The translations under genes were made by a program, and so were the position numbers. Shown one piece after another: positions 43,150 to 51,282 of a stretch of 64,000 nucleotides of DNA. Position 1 is the stretch's first letter. Each line of letters starts with the position of its first letter. This DNA is from Roseiarcus sp963842835 (GTDB taxonomy: Bacteria > Pseudomonadota > Alphaproteobacteria > Rhizobiales > Beijerinckiaceae), in assembly GCA_963842835.1 (NCBI GenBank), contig CAWJIB010000010.1, positions 124,001 to 188,000 of the forward strand, written 5' to 3'. The notes under the pieces were generated by a model that had not been told where the DNA came from, did no database searches, and was given only the letters and a program-made list of their open reading frames with translations.

Positions 43150-44010
43150 TCACGTCACTGAGTTGAAGCGACTGTTCTCCGGCGCGAAATCACTGCCGGC
43201 TTGCTCGCGAAGCGCCGACAGCCGCGCGCCCTCCTTGGCGGCGAACGCGAACAGCGTTTCCGGGTCCGCCGCGCGCATCCGTATGGCGTTCAGCTCCATG
43301 CCTTCGGCGACGACGATTTCCCGCGTCTTGGCGGCCAGGCCCGCCAGGATCGCCTCGGCCGCCGCATCGGCGGACATCCCGCCCTCGATATTGGCGTCAG
43401 AGCGGCCGTTGGCGGCCCCTTTTCCGGTCAGCGCATTGACGGCGACCGCCGTCTTCACCGAACCCGGGAGAATGACGCTGACGTCGACGCCGTAGGCCGT
43501 CTCGACCTCCGCCCGCAGCGCATCGAAAAATCCGACGCAAGCGTGCTTGGCCGCGCAATAGCCGGTGCGCAGCGGGGCGCCGACTTTGCCGGCGGCAGAG
43601 CTGACGACCGCGATCTGGCCGGACCGGCGCGCGACCATATGCGGAAGCGTCAGCTGGGTCAGGCGCAAGGGCGCAAAGAAGTCGACCTCGAGAAGGCGCC
43701 GATAGACCGAGAAATCCGTATCCAGCGCGAGACTGCGCTGGCTGATCCCGGCGTTGTTAATCAAGAGGTCGACGCCGCCGCGCCAACCGATCGCTTGCGC
43801 GACGATTCCCGGCAGCGCCTCGTAATCGGTCGCTTCGAACGGCAGGAGCAGCGTTTCTTCGCCGATTTCATCGGCGACGCGCTTCAAGGCGCCGGCTCGG
43901 CGCCCGGAGAGAACGACCGCCGCGCCGCGCGCGACGAGTCCACGAGCCAAGGCCTCGCCGATGCCCGACGAAGCGCCGGTCACCCAGGCGGTCTTTCCCT
44001 GAAAGGCCAT
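43150..44010 (-). CDS. SDR family oxidoreductase
   Basis: A 286-aa classical short-chain dehydrogenase: T-G-A-S-S-G-I-G cofactor loop, S-G-R-R after strand 2 (NADP type), N-N-A-G-I-S, catalytic S-S-A-A-G-K and Y-C-A-A-K. The pattern resembles the DltE/YqjQ-like or acetoacetyl-CoA reductase-related groups, but the substrate is not assignable. It converges with phaC across a 146-base gap. A PHA role would be speculation. Confidence 0.88.
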   Translation of the reverse strand: MAFQGKTAWVTGASSGIGEALARGLVARGAAVVLSGRRAGALKRVADEIGEETLLLPFEATDYEALPGIVAQAIGWRGGVDLLINNAGISQRSLALDTDFSVYRRLLEVDFFAPLRLTQLTLPHMVARRSGQIAVVSSAAGKVGAPLRTGYCAAKHACVGFFDALRAEVETAYGVDVSVILPGSVKTAVAVNALTGKGAANGRSDANIEGGMSADAAAEAILAGLAAKTREIVVAEGMELNAIRMRAADPETLFAFAAKEGARLSALREQAGSDFAPENSRFNSVT

Positions 44011-44263
44011 TCCATCCTCCTCCGTCGCGACTGAGCGGATTGACGCATTCGGCGAGGCCTGCTGTCAATCGTTCGAGCGCTCGCCGTCCGCGCGAGGCAC
44101 GACGCGGCGGCTTCTTTCTATCGACATTTCGGCTTTGCCGAGTCGCCAAGCGAGCCGCGCCGTCTCTATCTGTTGATTGAGGACATTCAGGCGCGGCCGA
44201 CGCCTAGCCCCTCGCAATTTCCGTCGTCTCTGGTGTATGGAGGCGCCGCAAGGAGCCCCGCCC

Positions 44264-45286
44264 ATGTCCAAGACGCCCCACCCTGCCCCCGCGCCCCGCC
44301 TCGATCTCGTCCACCGCCCCCGCCGCAATCGCAAGGCCGAGTGGGCGCGCCGGCTCGTCGCCGAGAACGTGCTGACGACCGGCGACCTGATCTGGCCGCT
44401 GTTCCTGATCGAGGGCCATAAGACGCGCGTTCCCGTCGCAGCGATGCCGGGCGCCGAGCGCCTCAGCGTCGACGAAGCGGTTCGCGAGGCCGAGCGCGCG
44501 GTCAAGCTCGACATTCCTGCGATCGCGTTCTTTCCCTATACGGAAGCGAGCCTCAAGGACGAGCACGGCAGCGAGGCGTTCAACGAGCAAAATCTCGTGT
44601 GCAAGGCGTGCCGCGCGATCAAGAAAGAGTTTCCCGGCCTCGGCCTCGTCACCGACGTCGCGCTCGATCCCTACACCAGCCACGGCCACGACGGCCTGAT
44701 GGCGGGCGAAACGATCCTCAACGACGAGAGCGTCGCCGCGCTGGTGCGCCAGGCGCTCAACCAGGCGGGCGCCGGCGCCGACGTCATCGCGCCCTCGGAC
44801 ATGATGGACGGGCGCGTCGGCGCCATCCGCGCGGCGCTCGACGCCGAGGGCTTCATCGACGTCCAGATCATGGCCTACGCCGCCAAATACGCCTCGGCCT
44901 TCTACGGCCCGTTCCGCGACGCGGTCGGCTCGGCGGGCGCGCTCAAGGGCGACAAGCGCACCTATCAGATGGACCCCGCCAATTCCAACGAGGCGTTGCG
45001 CGAGGTGGAGTTCGACCTCGCCGAGGGCGCCGACATGGTGATGGTCAAGCCGGGCATGCCCTATCTCGACATCGTCCGCCGCGTGAAGGACGCGTTCGGC
45101 GCGCCGACCTTCGCCTATCAGGTCAGCGGCGAATATTCGATGATCATGGCCGCCGCCGAGAACGGCTGGCTCGACGGCGACAAGGCGATGATGGAAAGCC
45201 TGATGGCGTTCAAGCGCGCCGGCGCCGACGGCGTGCTGACCTATTTCGCGCCGAGGGCGGCCGAGAAGCTCAGGGCGCGAACCTGA
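44264..45286 (+). CDS. hemB: delta-aminolevulinic acid dehydratase (porphobilinogen synthase)
   Basis: HemB joins two 5-aminolevulinates to porphobilinogen in tetrapyrrole synthesis. The start is the ATG at 44264 with AAGGAG eight bases before; the upstream frame is not needed. The active-site lysines are Lys208 (A-A-K-Y-A-S-A-F) and Lys262 (M-V-K-P-G-M-P-Y-L). The metal segment reads D-V-A-L-D-P-Y-T-S-H-G-H-D-G (from Asp131), so the zinc cysteines are replaced by Ala and Asp, as in the Mg-dependent enzymes of alphaproteobacteria. The length is 340 aa, as expected. Confidence 0.95.
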   Translation: MSKTPHPAPAPRLDLVHRPRRNRKAEWARRLVAENVLTTGDLIWPLFLIEGHKTRVPVAAMPGAERLSVDEAVREAERAVKLDIPAIAFFPYTEASLKDEHGSEAFNEQNLVCKACRAIKKEFPGLGLVTDVALDPYTSHGHDGLMAGETILNDESVAALVRQALNQAGAGADVIAPSDMMDGRVGAIRAALDAEGFIDVQIMAYAAKYASAFYGPFRDAVGSAGALKGDKRTYQMDPANSNEALREVEFDLAEGADMVMVKPGMPYLDIVRRVKDAFGAPTFAYQVSGEYSMIMAAAENGWLDGDKAMMESLMAFKRAGADGVLTYFAPRAAEKLRART

Positions 45287-45349
45287 GCGCTCGACGCCCG
45301 GGGAAAATCGCCGCCGCCGACACGCACGATATGGCGAAGATCGGGCGCG

Positions 45350-45706
45350 CGTGACCGGAAATCGCCCAAGCGCCGGGAGGAAGGCGTCGTCGATGAAAAG
45401 ACCGGAACAGCCGGAATCCGTGAGCCAGAAGGCTATTTCCGGCGGGGCGAGCCGCGTGTCGATGGGAACGAAGACGAACCCGCCCCAGGCCATGGCGAAA
45501 AAATATTCGCGATAGCGGTCCGAATTGAGCGACAGCATGCCGATGCGATCGCCCGGCTGGTAGCCGAGCGCTGCGAGCGCGCCCGCCAAAGCCGCGACGC
45601 GCCCCTCGAATTCGCGCCAGGTTCTGACGCGCCCCTCGAATTCCGTCGCGATGCACTGGGCGCGCGCCTGAACGGCGCGCCGCAAGAACTGCGTGATCTG
45701 GACTAC
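45350..45706 (-). pseudogene. N-terminal remnant of an AMP-dependent acyl-CoA ligase
   Basis: About 110 codons resemble the N-terminus of a long-chain acyl-CoA ligase: V-Q-I-T-Q-F-L-R-R-A-V-Q-A-R, T-W-R-E-F-E, L-G-Y-Q-P-G-D-R-I-G-M-L-S-L-N-S-D-R-Y and F-V-P-I-D-T-R-L-A-P-P-E-I. The similarity ends near L-P-A-L-G-R-F. The codon where a start would be expected is GTA, after a GGAGGGG ribosome-like site, so the start may be mutated. The AMP-binding core and C-terminal domain are absent. It sits between hemB and cytochrome c genes and is best read as a relic of deletion. Confidence 0.7.
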
Positions 45707-45913
45707 GTCCCCTCCCCTACGGCCTGACCGCCGCTTCTCGCCTTCTGCACGACCGTCCGTAGGCCGAGCGCGTCGCGAGTGTCATGGCGCTTCGAGCGGG
45801 CGCATGTGACAAGCCGAAATGACAATGCGGCTTGCGCGGCGATCTCGCGACGCCGCGCGCGGGCGCGGGCGCCGCCGTGATCGCCGCAACGGCGCCTCCC
45901 CTATCGGCGAAAT

Positions 45914-46276
45914 TCACGGTTTCTTGCGCAAACTCAAGAGGTAGGCCGCTACTTGCCTGATTTGAGAGTCGAGCAACCGGGGGTTCGGCATGCCGCTCTT
46001 CGCGCCGACGCTCCGATGCGTCGTATTGAGAAATACTCGCAAGGAGTCGGCGCTGATGTCGGAACCCTGAGCGATCAATTCGAACGACCGCGCCGGCGGC
46101 CGTAGGAAGGGCGGAGTTTCCTGATCGCTCGCGGCGAGGTGACAATAGGCGCAAATCTCGAGCGCGAGGCGACGGCCTTCCTGGACGTCGGCGGACGCGC
46201 CCGCCTCCTCGGCGCAAGCCGAACCCATGACAAAGCCGAGAGCGACGAGCCAAGCCGAGGCAATTCGCATTTCCAT
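45914..46276 (-). CDS. monoheme c-type cytochrome
   Basis: A signal peptide (M-E-M-R-I-A-S-A-W-L-V-A ... A-C-A) exports this 120-aa protein. The heme-attachment motif C-A-Y-C-H is at residues 42-46, and the likely axial Met lies in S-G-M-P-N-P-R-L near the C-terminus. The short class I cytochrome c fold suits a periplasmic electron carrier. The start is the ATG at 46276, with GGGAGA 7 bases upstream. The partner oxidase or dehydrogenase is not adjacent. Confidence 0.85.
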   Translation of the reverse strand: MEMRIASAWLVALGFVMGSACAEEAGASADVQEGRRLALEICAYCHLAASDQETPPFLRPPARSFELIAQGSDISADSLRVFLNTTHRSVGAKSGMPNPRLLDSQIRQVAAYLLSLRKKP

Positions 46277-46600
46277 TGGCAATCTCCCACCGAGCCGCGC
46301 TTTCGGAACGCCGCATAAATCGCCGATCCGCGCTTCGGGCGGCCGCCTATTTCGTCGCCGCGCCCGCCGCCGCGCAAAAGCGGCGTCAACAATAAGCCTC
46401 TCCGTCGCGCTATTCCATGACCGCGCTATGGTCGACGGCTGCGGGCGTCGCGCGCATCAGGCCTCGCCAGAAAGGAGACGCGCCAAACGAGCGCTTGGAT
46501 CGTGCGCGGGCGTTCGAGCCTGCGCCGAGCGTCTGCATCCCCTCGCGGCGCGCCGCGAGAGCGCCTTTCCTTCCGCCTCCACCTGCGCAACTCTACGCCG
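46277..46600. other. divergent intergenic region between cytochrome c and LivH-type genes
   Basis: These 324 bases separate two divergent genes and should hold both promoters. Open frames here are Arg/Pro-rich and show no family features. No specific promoter, operator or RNA element can be assigned. Confidence 0.4.
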
Positions 46601-47911
46601 GTGATCCGCCGCCTCGCCTTCGTCGCAATTTGTCTTGCGCTCGCCGCCTGCGCGACCCTCGTCGAAACCGACCAGGCGCGTCTGTGCCGCATGGCGCTGC
46701 CGGCGCTGGCGCCGCCCGACGCGATCGTCACGATCCTGCAGCAGCGCGAATTCCCGGACGGGCGCGGCCTGCGCGTCGATTATCGCCTGAGCGGCCTCGG
46801 CGCGCCGGCGCAGACGCGTTTCGCGGAATGCCGCTTCAAGTCGCCGGGGCGTCCGATACACTCGGAGGATCTCGTCGCTCTGAGAACCGACGACGGGCCG
46901 CTTTCGTCGGTCCGGCTCGCCATCCTTATTCGCTACTGGCTGGCGACGCCCGAAGCGCGCGCCGCCGATCCGGCACCGCTCGGCGACGTCGGGGCCCTGC
47001 CCGTCGTGCCGCCCGCCCTCGCCTATGCGTTGCAGCAGACGATCAACGGCCTGCCCCTGGCGGCGGTCTACGCGCTGCTCGCGGCCGCCTATTCGCTGGT
47101 CTACGGACTCGTCGGGCGCATCAACCTCGCCTTCGGAGAAATCGCGGCGGCGGGCGGCTATGCGGCGGCGTTCGGCGCCATCCTCGCCGCGACGCAAGCG
47201 CCCGCGACGATCCTCGCCGTGGCCCTCACCTTCGGCGCCGCCGCCGCGGCGTTCTGGGGCGTCGCATCGAGCCGCTGGGTCTTTCAGCCGCTGCATCGCG
47301 CGAGCGGCCAACAGGCGCTGATCGCATCGATCGGCCTCGCGCTGTTCGTGCAGGAATTCCTGCGCCTGACGCAAGGCGATCGGCCGAATTGGGTCAGCCC
47401 GATCCTCAACGCGCCCTTCGGCGTCGCGCGCTCCGGCGATTTCATCGTCACGACGGCGCCGAACGCGCTGCTCGCCGGGGCTTTCGCGCTGCTCGCCGGC
47501 CTCGCGCTGGTCCTTCTCATGGGCCGGACCCGCTTCGGGCGGCGCTGGCGCGCCTATGCCGACGATCCCCTCGGCGCCCGGCTGTTCGGCGTCAGCCCGC
47601 GCGCGATCTTCGCCCAGACGTTCGCGCTGGCGAGCGCCTTCGCCGGCCTCGCCGGCTATGTCATGACGATGTATTACGGATCGGTCGGCTACGGCGCCGC
47701 GACGGCGCTCGGGCTGAAGGCGTTGATCGCCGCCATTCTCGGCGGCGTCGGCTCGATCCCCGGCGCCTTCCTCGGCGGCTTCGTCGTCGGCGCTTTCGAG
47801 GCGGTCTGGTCGACGTATTTCGCCGTCGATTATCGCGACGTCGCGGTGTTCAGCCTGCTCGCGATCGTCCTCGTGCTGCGGCCGGGCGGCATCCTGGGCG
47901 TGCGCTCTTGA
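46601..47911 (+). CDS. LivH-type branched-chain amino acid ABC permease with extra N-terminal domain
   Basis: The C-terminal 300 residues match LivH permeases: about eight helices, A-L-L-A-A-A-Y-S-L-V-Y-G-L-V-G-R-I-N-L-A-F-G-E and A-L-G-L-K-A-L-I-A-A-I-L-G-G-V-G-S-I-P-G-A. The first 140 residues are not normal for LivH: a signal-like start (I-R-R-L-A-F-V-A-I-C-L-A-L-A-A-C) and a soluble domain with several Cys. The start is the GTG at 46601. No livM, livG, livF or binding-protein gene is adjacent, so partners must be elsewhere or the transporter is altered. The next gene encodes an RDD protein. Confidence 0.83.
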   Translation: MIRRLAFVAICLALAACATLVETDQARLCRMALPALAPPDAIVTILQQREFPDGRGLRVDYRLSGLGAPAQTRFAECRFKSPGRPIHSEDLVALRTDDGPLSSVRLAILIRYWLATPEARAADPAPLGDVGALPVVPPALAYALQQTINGLPLAAVYALLAAAYSLVYGLVGRINLAFGEIAAAGGYAAAFGAILAATQAPATILAVALTFGAAAAAFWGVASSRWVFQPLHRASGQQALIASIGLALFVQEFLRLTQGDRPNWVSPILNAPFGVARSGDFIVTTAPNALLAGAFALLAGLALVLLMGRTRFGRRWRAYADDPLGARLFGVSPRAIFAQTFALASAFAGLAGYVMTMYYGSVGYGAATALGLKALIAAILGGVGSIPGAFLGGFVVGAFEAVWSTYFAVDYRDVAVFSLLAIVLVLRPGGILGVRS

Positions 47912-47977
47912 CTCGTCCGAGCGCGCCCACCACATCGTCGAGGCCGAGTTTGCGAAGGCGCTTCGAGGAGGCCCGCG

Positions 47978-48415
47978 ATGACCAACGTTTTGAGCGCCCC
48001 GGCGCTGCGCGGCGACGCCTTTTCAGGCGTGCGCACGCGCCGCATCCTCGCGCTCGCGCTGGACCTCGTCCTCGTCTCCGTGCTCGCGGCGCTGACTTGG
48101 CTCGCGCTGTTGATCCTGACGCTGGGGCTGTCGTTGTTCTTCCTGCCGCCCTTGTTCCCGCTCGTTGCGTTCTTCTACAATGGCCTAACCGTCTCCGGCG
48201 CGAAAATGGCGACGCCGGGCATGCGCGCGATGGGCCTGGAGATGCGCATGCACGACACCGGCGCGCGCGTTCCCTTCGTCAACGCCGCCGCGCACGCTTT
48301 GTTTTTCTATCTCAGCTGGTTTTTCCCGCCGGTTTTCCTCGTTTCCCTGATCAATTCCCGGAAACGCTGCCTGCACGACATCCTCGCCGACGTTACGGTC
48401 GTCCGCCGGATGTAA
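47978..48415 (+). CDS. RDD family membrane protein
   Basis: The 145-aa protein has the RDD domain: R-R-I-L-A-L-A-L-D-L-V-L near the first helix, a second helix pair, A-T-P-G-M-R-A-M-G-L-E and R-K-R-C-L-H-D-I-L-A-D-V-T. The family is of unclear function; some members act in sodium/proton exchange. It follows the LivH-type gene by 66 bases on the same strand. Confidence 0.85.
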   Translation: MTNVLSAPALRGDAFSGVRTRRILALALDLVLVSVLAALTWLALLILTLGLSLFFLPPLFPLVAFFYNGLTVSGAKMATPGMRAMGLEMRMHDTGARVPFVNAAAHALFFYLSWFFPPVFLVSLINSRKRCLHDILADVTVVRRM

Positions 48416-48509
48416 TTTTCTGCGGGAATTTTTGCGCGCGGCCATTCCCGTCGGCCGCGATCCGTTTTAGCCTTGCGTTATCTTGCGACGCCTCGAGGAG
48501 TGCGAAAGC

Positions 48510-49262
48510 GTGACGCGGGAATTGCGGGACGCCCCCCAGTTCTATCTGACAGCCCCCTCCCCATGCCCCTATCTGCCGGGCATGCTGGAGCGCAAGGTGT
48601 TCACCCATCTCGTCGGCAAGCGCGCGATCGGGCTCAACGACACGCTGACCCAGACCGGGTTCCGCCGCTCGCAGACGATCGCCTACCGCCCGGCCTGCGA
48701 GAATTGCCGCGGCTGCGTTTCCGTCCGGGTTCTCGTCGACGACTTCCAGCCGAGCGCGAGCCAGCGCCGCCTCCTGCGCGCCAACGCCGACCTCGTGGGA
48801 GAGGCGGCGCCGGCCAAACCAACCGGCGAGCAATATGCGCTCTTTCGCGCCTACCTCGATTCCCGCCATCCCGACGGCGGCATGGCCGATATGTCGATGC
48901 TCGATTACTCCATGATGGTCGAGGACAGCCACATCGACACCCTGCTCACCGAATATCGCCAGCGCGGCGTCGGCTCGTTCATCGCCGGGCGCGGCGAGGG
49001 AGAACTGCTCGGCGCCTGCCTCACCGACCGGCTCGCCGACGGGCTTTCGCTGGTCTATTCGTTTTATGCCCCGCAGGAGTCGCGCCGCTCGCTCGGCGCC
49101 TTCATGATCCTTGACCATATCGAAAAGGCGCGCCGCCTGGGCCTGCCGCACGTCTATCTCGGCTATTGGGTCGAGGGGTCGAAGAAAATGGCCTACAAGG
49201 CCGCCTATCTCCCACAGGAGCGGCTTGGCCTGAACGGCTGGGTGCGCGTGGAGCGAGGGTGA
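48510..49262 (+). CDS. bpt: aspartate/glutamate leucyltransferase (Bpt, ATE fold)
   Basis: Bpt adds Leu to proteins with N-terminal Asp or Glu, making N-degrons. The start is the GTG at 48510, with GAGGAG 9 bases before; an upstream TTG is weaker. Family signatures: Q-F-Y-L-T-A-P-S-P-C-P-Y-L-P-G, F-R-R-S-Q-T-I-A-Y-R-P-A-C-E-N-C-R-G-C (clustered Cys) and Y-L-G-Y-W-V-E-G-S-K-K-M-A-Y-K. The length (250 aa) is typical. With aat also in this window, both branches of the bacterial leucine-based N-degron pathway are present. Confidence 0.92.
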   Translation: MTRELRDAPQFYLTAPSPCPYLPGMLERKVFTHLVGKRAIGLNDTLTQTGFRRSQTIAYRPACENCRGCVSVRVLVDDFQPSASQRRLLRANADLVGEAAPAKPTGEQYALFRAYLDSRHPDGGMADMSMLDYSMMVEDSHIDTLLTEYRQRGVGSFIAGRGEGELLGACLTDRLADGLSLVYSFYAPQESRRSLGAFMILDHIEKARRLGLPHVYLGYWVEGSKKMAYKAAYLPQERLGLNGWVRVERG

Positions 49263-49307
49263 GGCCGCGCGCCCCTTCTCCCCTTGCGGGGGAAGCGGGC
49301 GCTCGGC

Positions 49308-50710
49308 TCAACACTCGACGAAATTCACCGCGAGCCCGCCGAGCGAAGTCTCCTTGTATTTCGACTGCATGTCGGCGCCGGTCTGGCGCATCGTCGCGAT
49401 GACGCTGTCGAGCGAGACCTTGTGGCGCCCGTCCCCGTGCAGCGCCAGCGAAGCAGCGGCGACGGCCTTGACCGCGCCGAAGGCGTTGCGCTCGATGCAG
49501 GGAATTTGCACCAGGCCGCCGACAGGATCGCAGGTCATGCCGAGGTGATGCTCCATCGCGATTTCGGCGGCGTTCTCGATTTGCGCGTTCGAGCCGCCCA
49601 GGGCGGCGCAGAGCCCCGCGGCCGCCATCGACGAGGCGACGCCGACTTCGCCCTGGCAGCCGACCTCGGCGCCCGAAATCGAAGCATTCATCTTGAACAG
49701 CGCCCCGATCGCCGTCGCCGTCAGAATGATCGTCCTCAGGCCATCGGGCGTCGCGCCCGCGCAATGGTCGCGATAATAGCGCAGGACTGCGGGATGACTC
49801 CCGCCGCGCCGTTGGTCGGCGCCGTGACGACGCGTCCGCCGGCGGCGTTCTCTTCGTTGACCGCCATCGCGTAGGCGCTGATGTAGTCCATGATTTCATG
49901 CGCGGCGCGCGCGTTGCGCCCGGCGTTGGCGATCAGATGACCGAAAATCGCCTTGGCGCGCCGCGCGACCTTCAGTCTGCCGGGCAGAAGCCCCTCGCGC
50001 GCGAGGCCGCGATCGATCGAGGCGAACATCGCGCCGATCACCGCATCGAGATGCGCGTCGATCTCGCGACCCGTGCGCGTCGCCGTCTCGTTGGCGCGCA
50101 CCAATTCGCCGATTTCGAGGCCGCTCTCCTCGGCGCGGGCGAGCAATTCGGCGGCGTTGCGGAATGGATAGGGAAACGCGGCGCCCGTCGTGTCCGCCGC
50201 CGGCTCCTCATCCTCGCGAACGATGAATCCGCCGCCGACCGACAGCCACGTCTCCTCGCTCAGAACCGCTCCGTCCGCGGCGCGCGCGCAAAACGCGAGC
50301 GTGTTGGGATGGCGCTTGGGCGGCGTGACGTAGTCGAAGCGAATGTCGCTCTGGGGATCGAAACGAATGGCGCGCCGCCCGCAGAGCATGATCGACTTGC
50401 GCGCATCGACGTCGGCGACGAGCGCCTCGGCGCGGTCGGGATCGATCGTTTCTGGCCTTTCTCCGCTGAGGCCGAGGATCACGGCCTTGTCCGTCGCGTG
50501 GCCTTTGCCGGTGAAAGCGAGCGAGCCGAACAGCGTGACGACGACGCTGCCGACGCGCTCGATCGCCCCGCTTTGCGCGAGGCCGTCGGCGAAAGCCGCT
50601 GCCGCCTTCATCGGCCCGACGGTGTGCGAAGACGAGGGCCCGATGCCGACCTTGAAGAGTTCGTAAACCCGGATCAGGCGCCGCTCCCCTGTCTCTATCG
50701 TCCTCAGCAC
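49308..50710 (-). pseudogene. sdaA: L-serine dehydratase, frameshifted
   Basis: The first frame (50710 to about 49792) encodes the beta-type N-terminus F-K-V-G-I-G-P-S-S-S-H-T-V-G-P-M-K and most of the alpha domain up to G-A-A-G-V-I-P. One base appears missing in the run after the Ile-Pro codons (atcccgcag where atcccggcag is expected). The true continuation A-V-L-R-Y-Y-R-D-H moves to the next frame, where [15 protein letters not shown] and the 4Fe-4S ligands [12 protein letters not shown] follow to a proper stop. Serine to pyruvate conversion is lost unless this is a sequencing error. It overlaps soxG slightly. Confidence 0.85.
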
Positions 50711-51282
50711 AGCTCCTGATCGCGCGCCGACGCATCGAGGACGGCGGCGACATAGGGAGCGAACGAGCGTCCGGTCTCGACGCGGAAGCGCTCCGCTTCA
50801 CGGCGCCAAAGCACGATCTCGGCCTTCAGCAGAAGCGTACGCGCGACCATGCCGACGGGAAACGCCGCGAGATCGAGATCGAGCGGCGCACCCGCATTGA
50901 TGAGCCGCGCCGCGCCGGCGCCGCTGACCTCGATCGCGCATTGCCGATGCGAGACGTCGACGAGGGCGTGCGGAACGCCCGCCAACGCCGCCTCGAGCTT
51001 CGCGCCGAGCCCCGGCTCCGGATCCTCGGCGATCAGCAGCCATTCGTCCGGGCCCATCCACAGCGCGGCGCGCGGTCCCTCGACAGCGGCGCGCAGCGGC
51101 TGCAAGGGCGGCGGCGCCCCGAACGCGGTGCCGACCGGGCCCGCGACATCCGGTGCGCCGCGCAAGATCCAGCGCGTCGCGAAGGGCGCGGCGACGGCCT
51201 TGACCTTGGCGTTGTCGGGCAAGGCGCGCCCTTGGAGAACCGAGCGGCGCTCGGCTTGCGGCGGCGAAGCTTCAGGCGTCAA
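50704..51282 (-). CDS. soxG: sarcosine oxidase gamma subunit
   Basis: The 192-aa protein matches SoxG: W-I-L-R-G and W-M-G-P-D-E-W-L-L-I, then V-D-V-S-H-R-Q-C-A-I-E-V-S-G and V-A-R-T-L-L-L-K-A-E-I-V-L-W-R. It is the small subunit of heterotetrameric sarcosine oxidase and lies next to the alpha subunit. Its start overlaps the soxA stop by 11 bases, and sdaA overlaps its end, so all three were one operon. It is intact, unlike sdaA. Confidence 0.88.
   Translation of the reverse strand: MTPEASPPQAERRSVLQGRALPDNAKVKAVAAPFATRWILRGAPDVAGPVGTAFGAPPPLQPLRAAVEGPRAALWMGPDEWLLIAEDPEPGLGAKLEAALAGVPHALVDVSHRQCAIEVSGAGAARLINAGAPLDLDLAAFPVGMVARTLLLKAEIVLWRREAERFRVETGRSFAPYVAAVLDASARDQELC

Noticed and set aside
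44065..44250. Small minus-strand gene upstream of hemB
   Set aside because: A short helical-looking frame is present, but it lacks a start codon and overlaps the hemB leader; too weak to call.
46417..48513. 698-codon plus-strand ORF across the LivH-type and RDD genes
   Set aside because: It overlaps two recognised genes in another frame and is extremely Arg-rich without domains.
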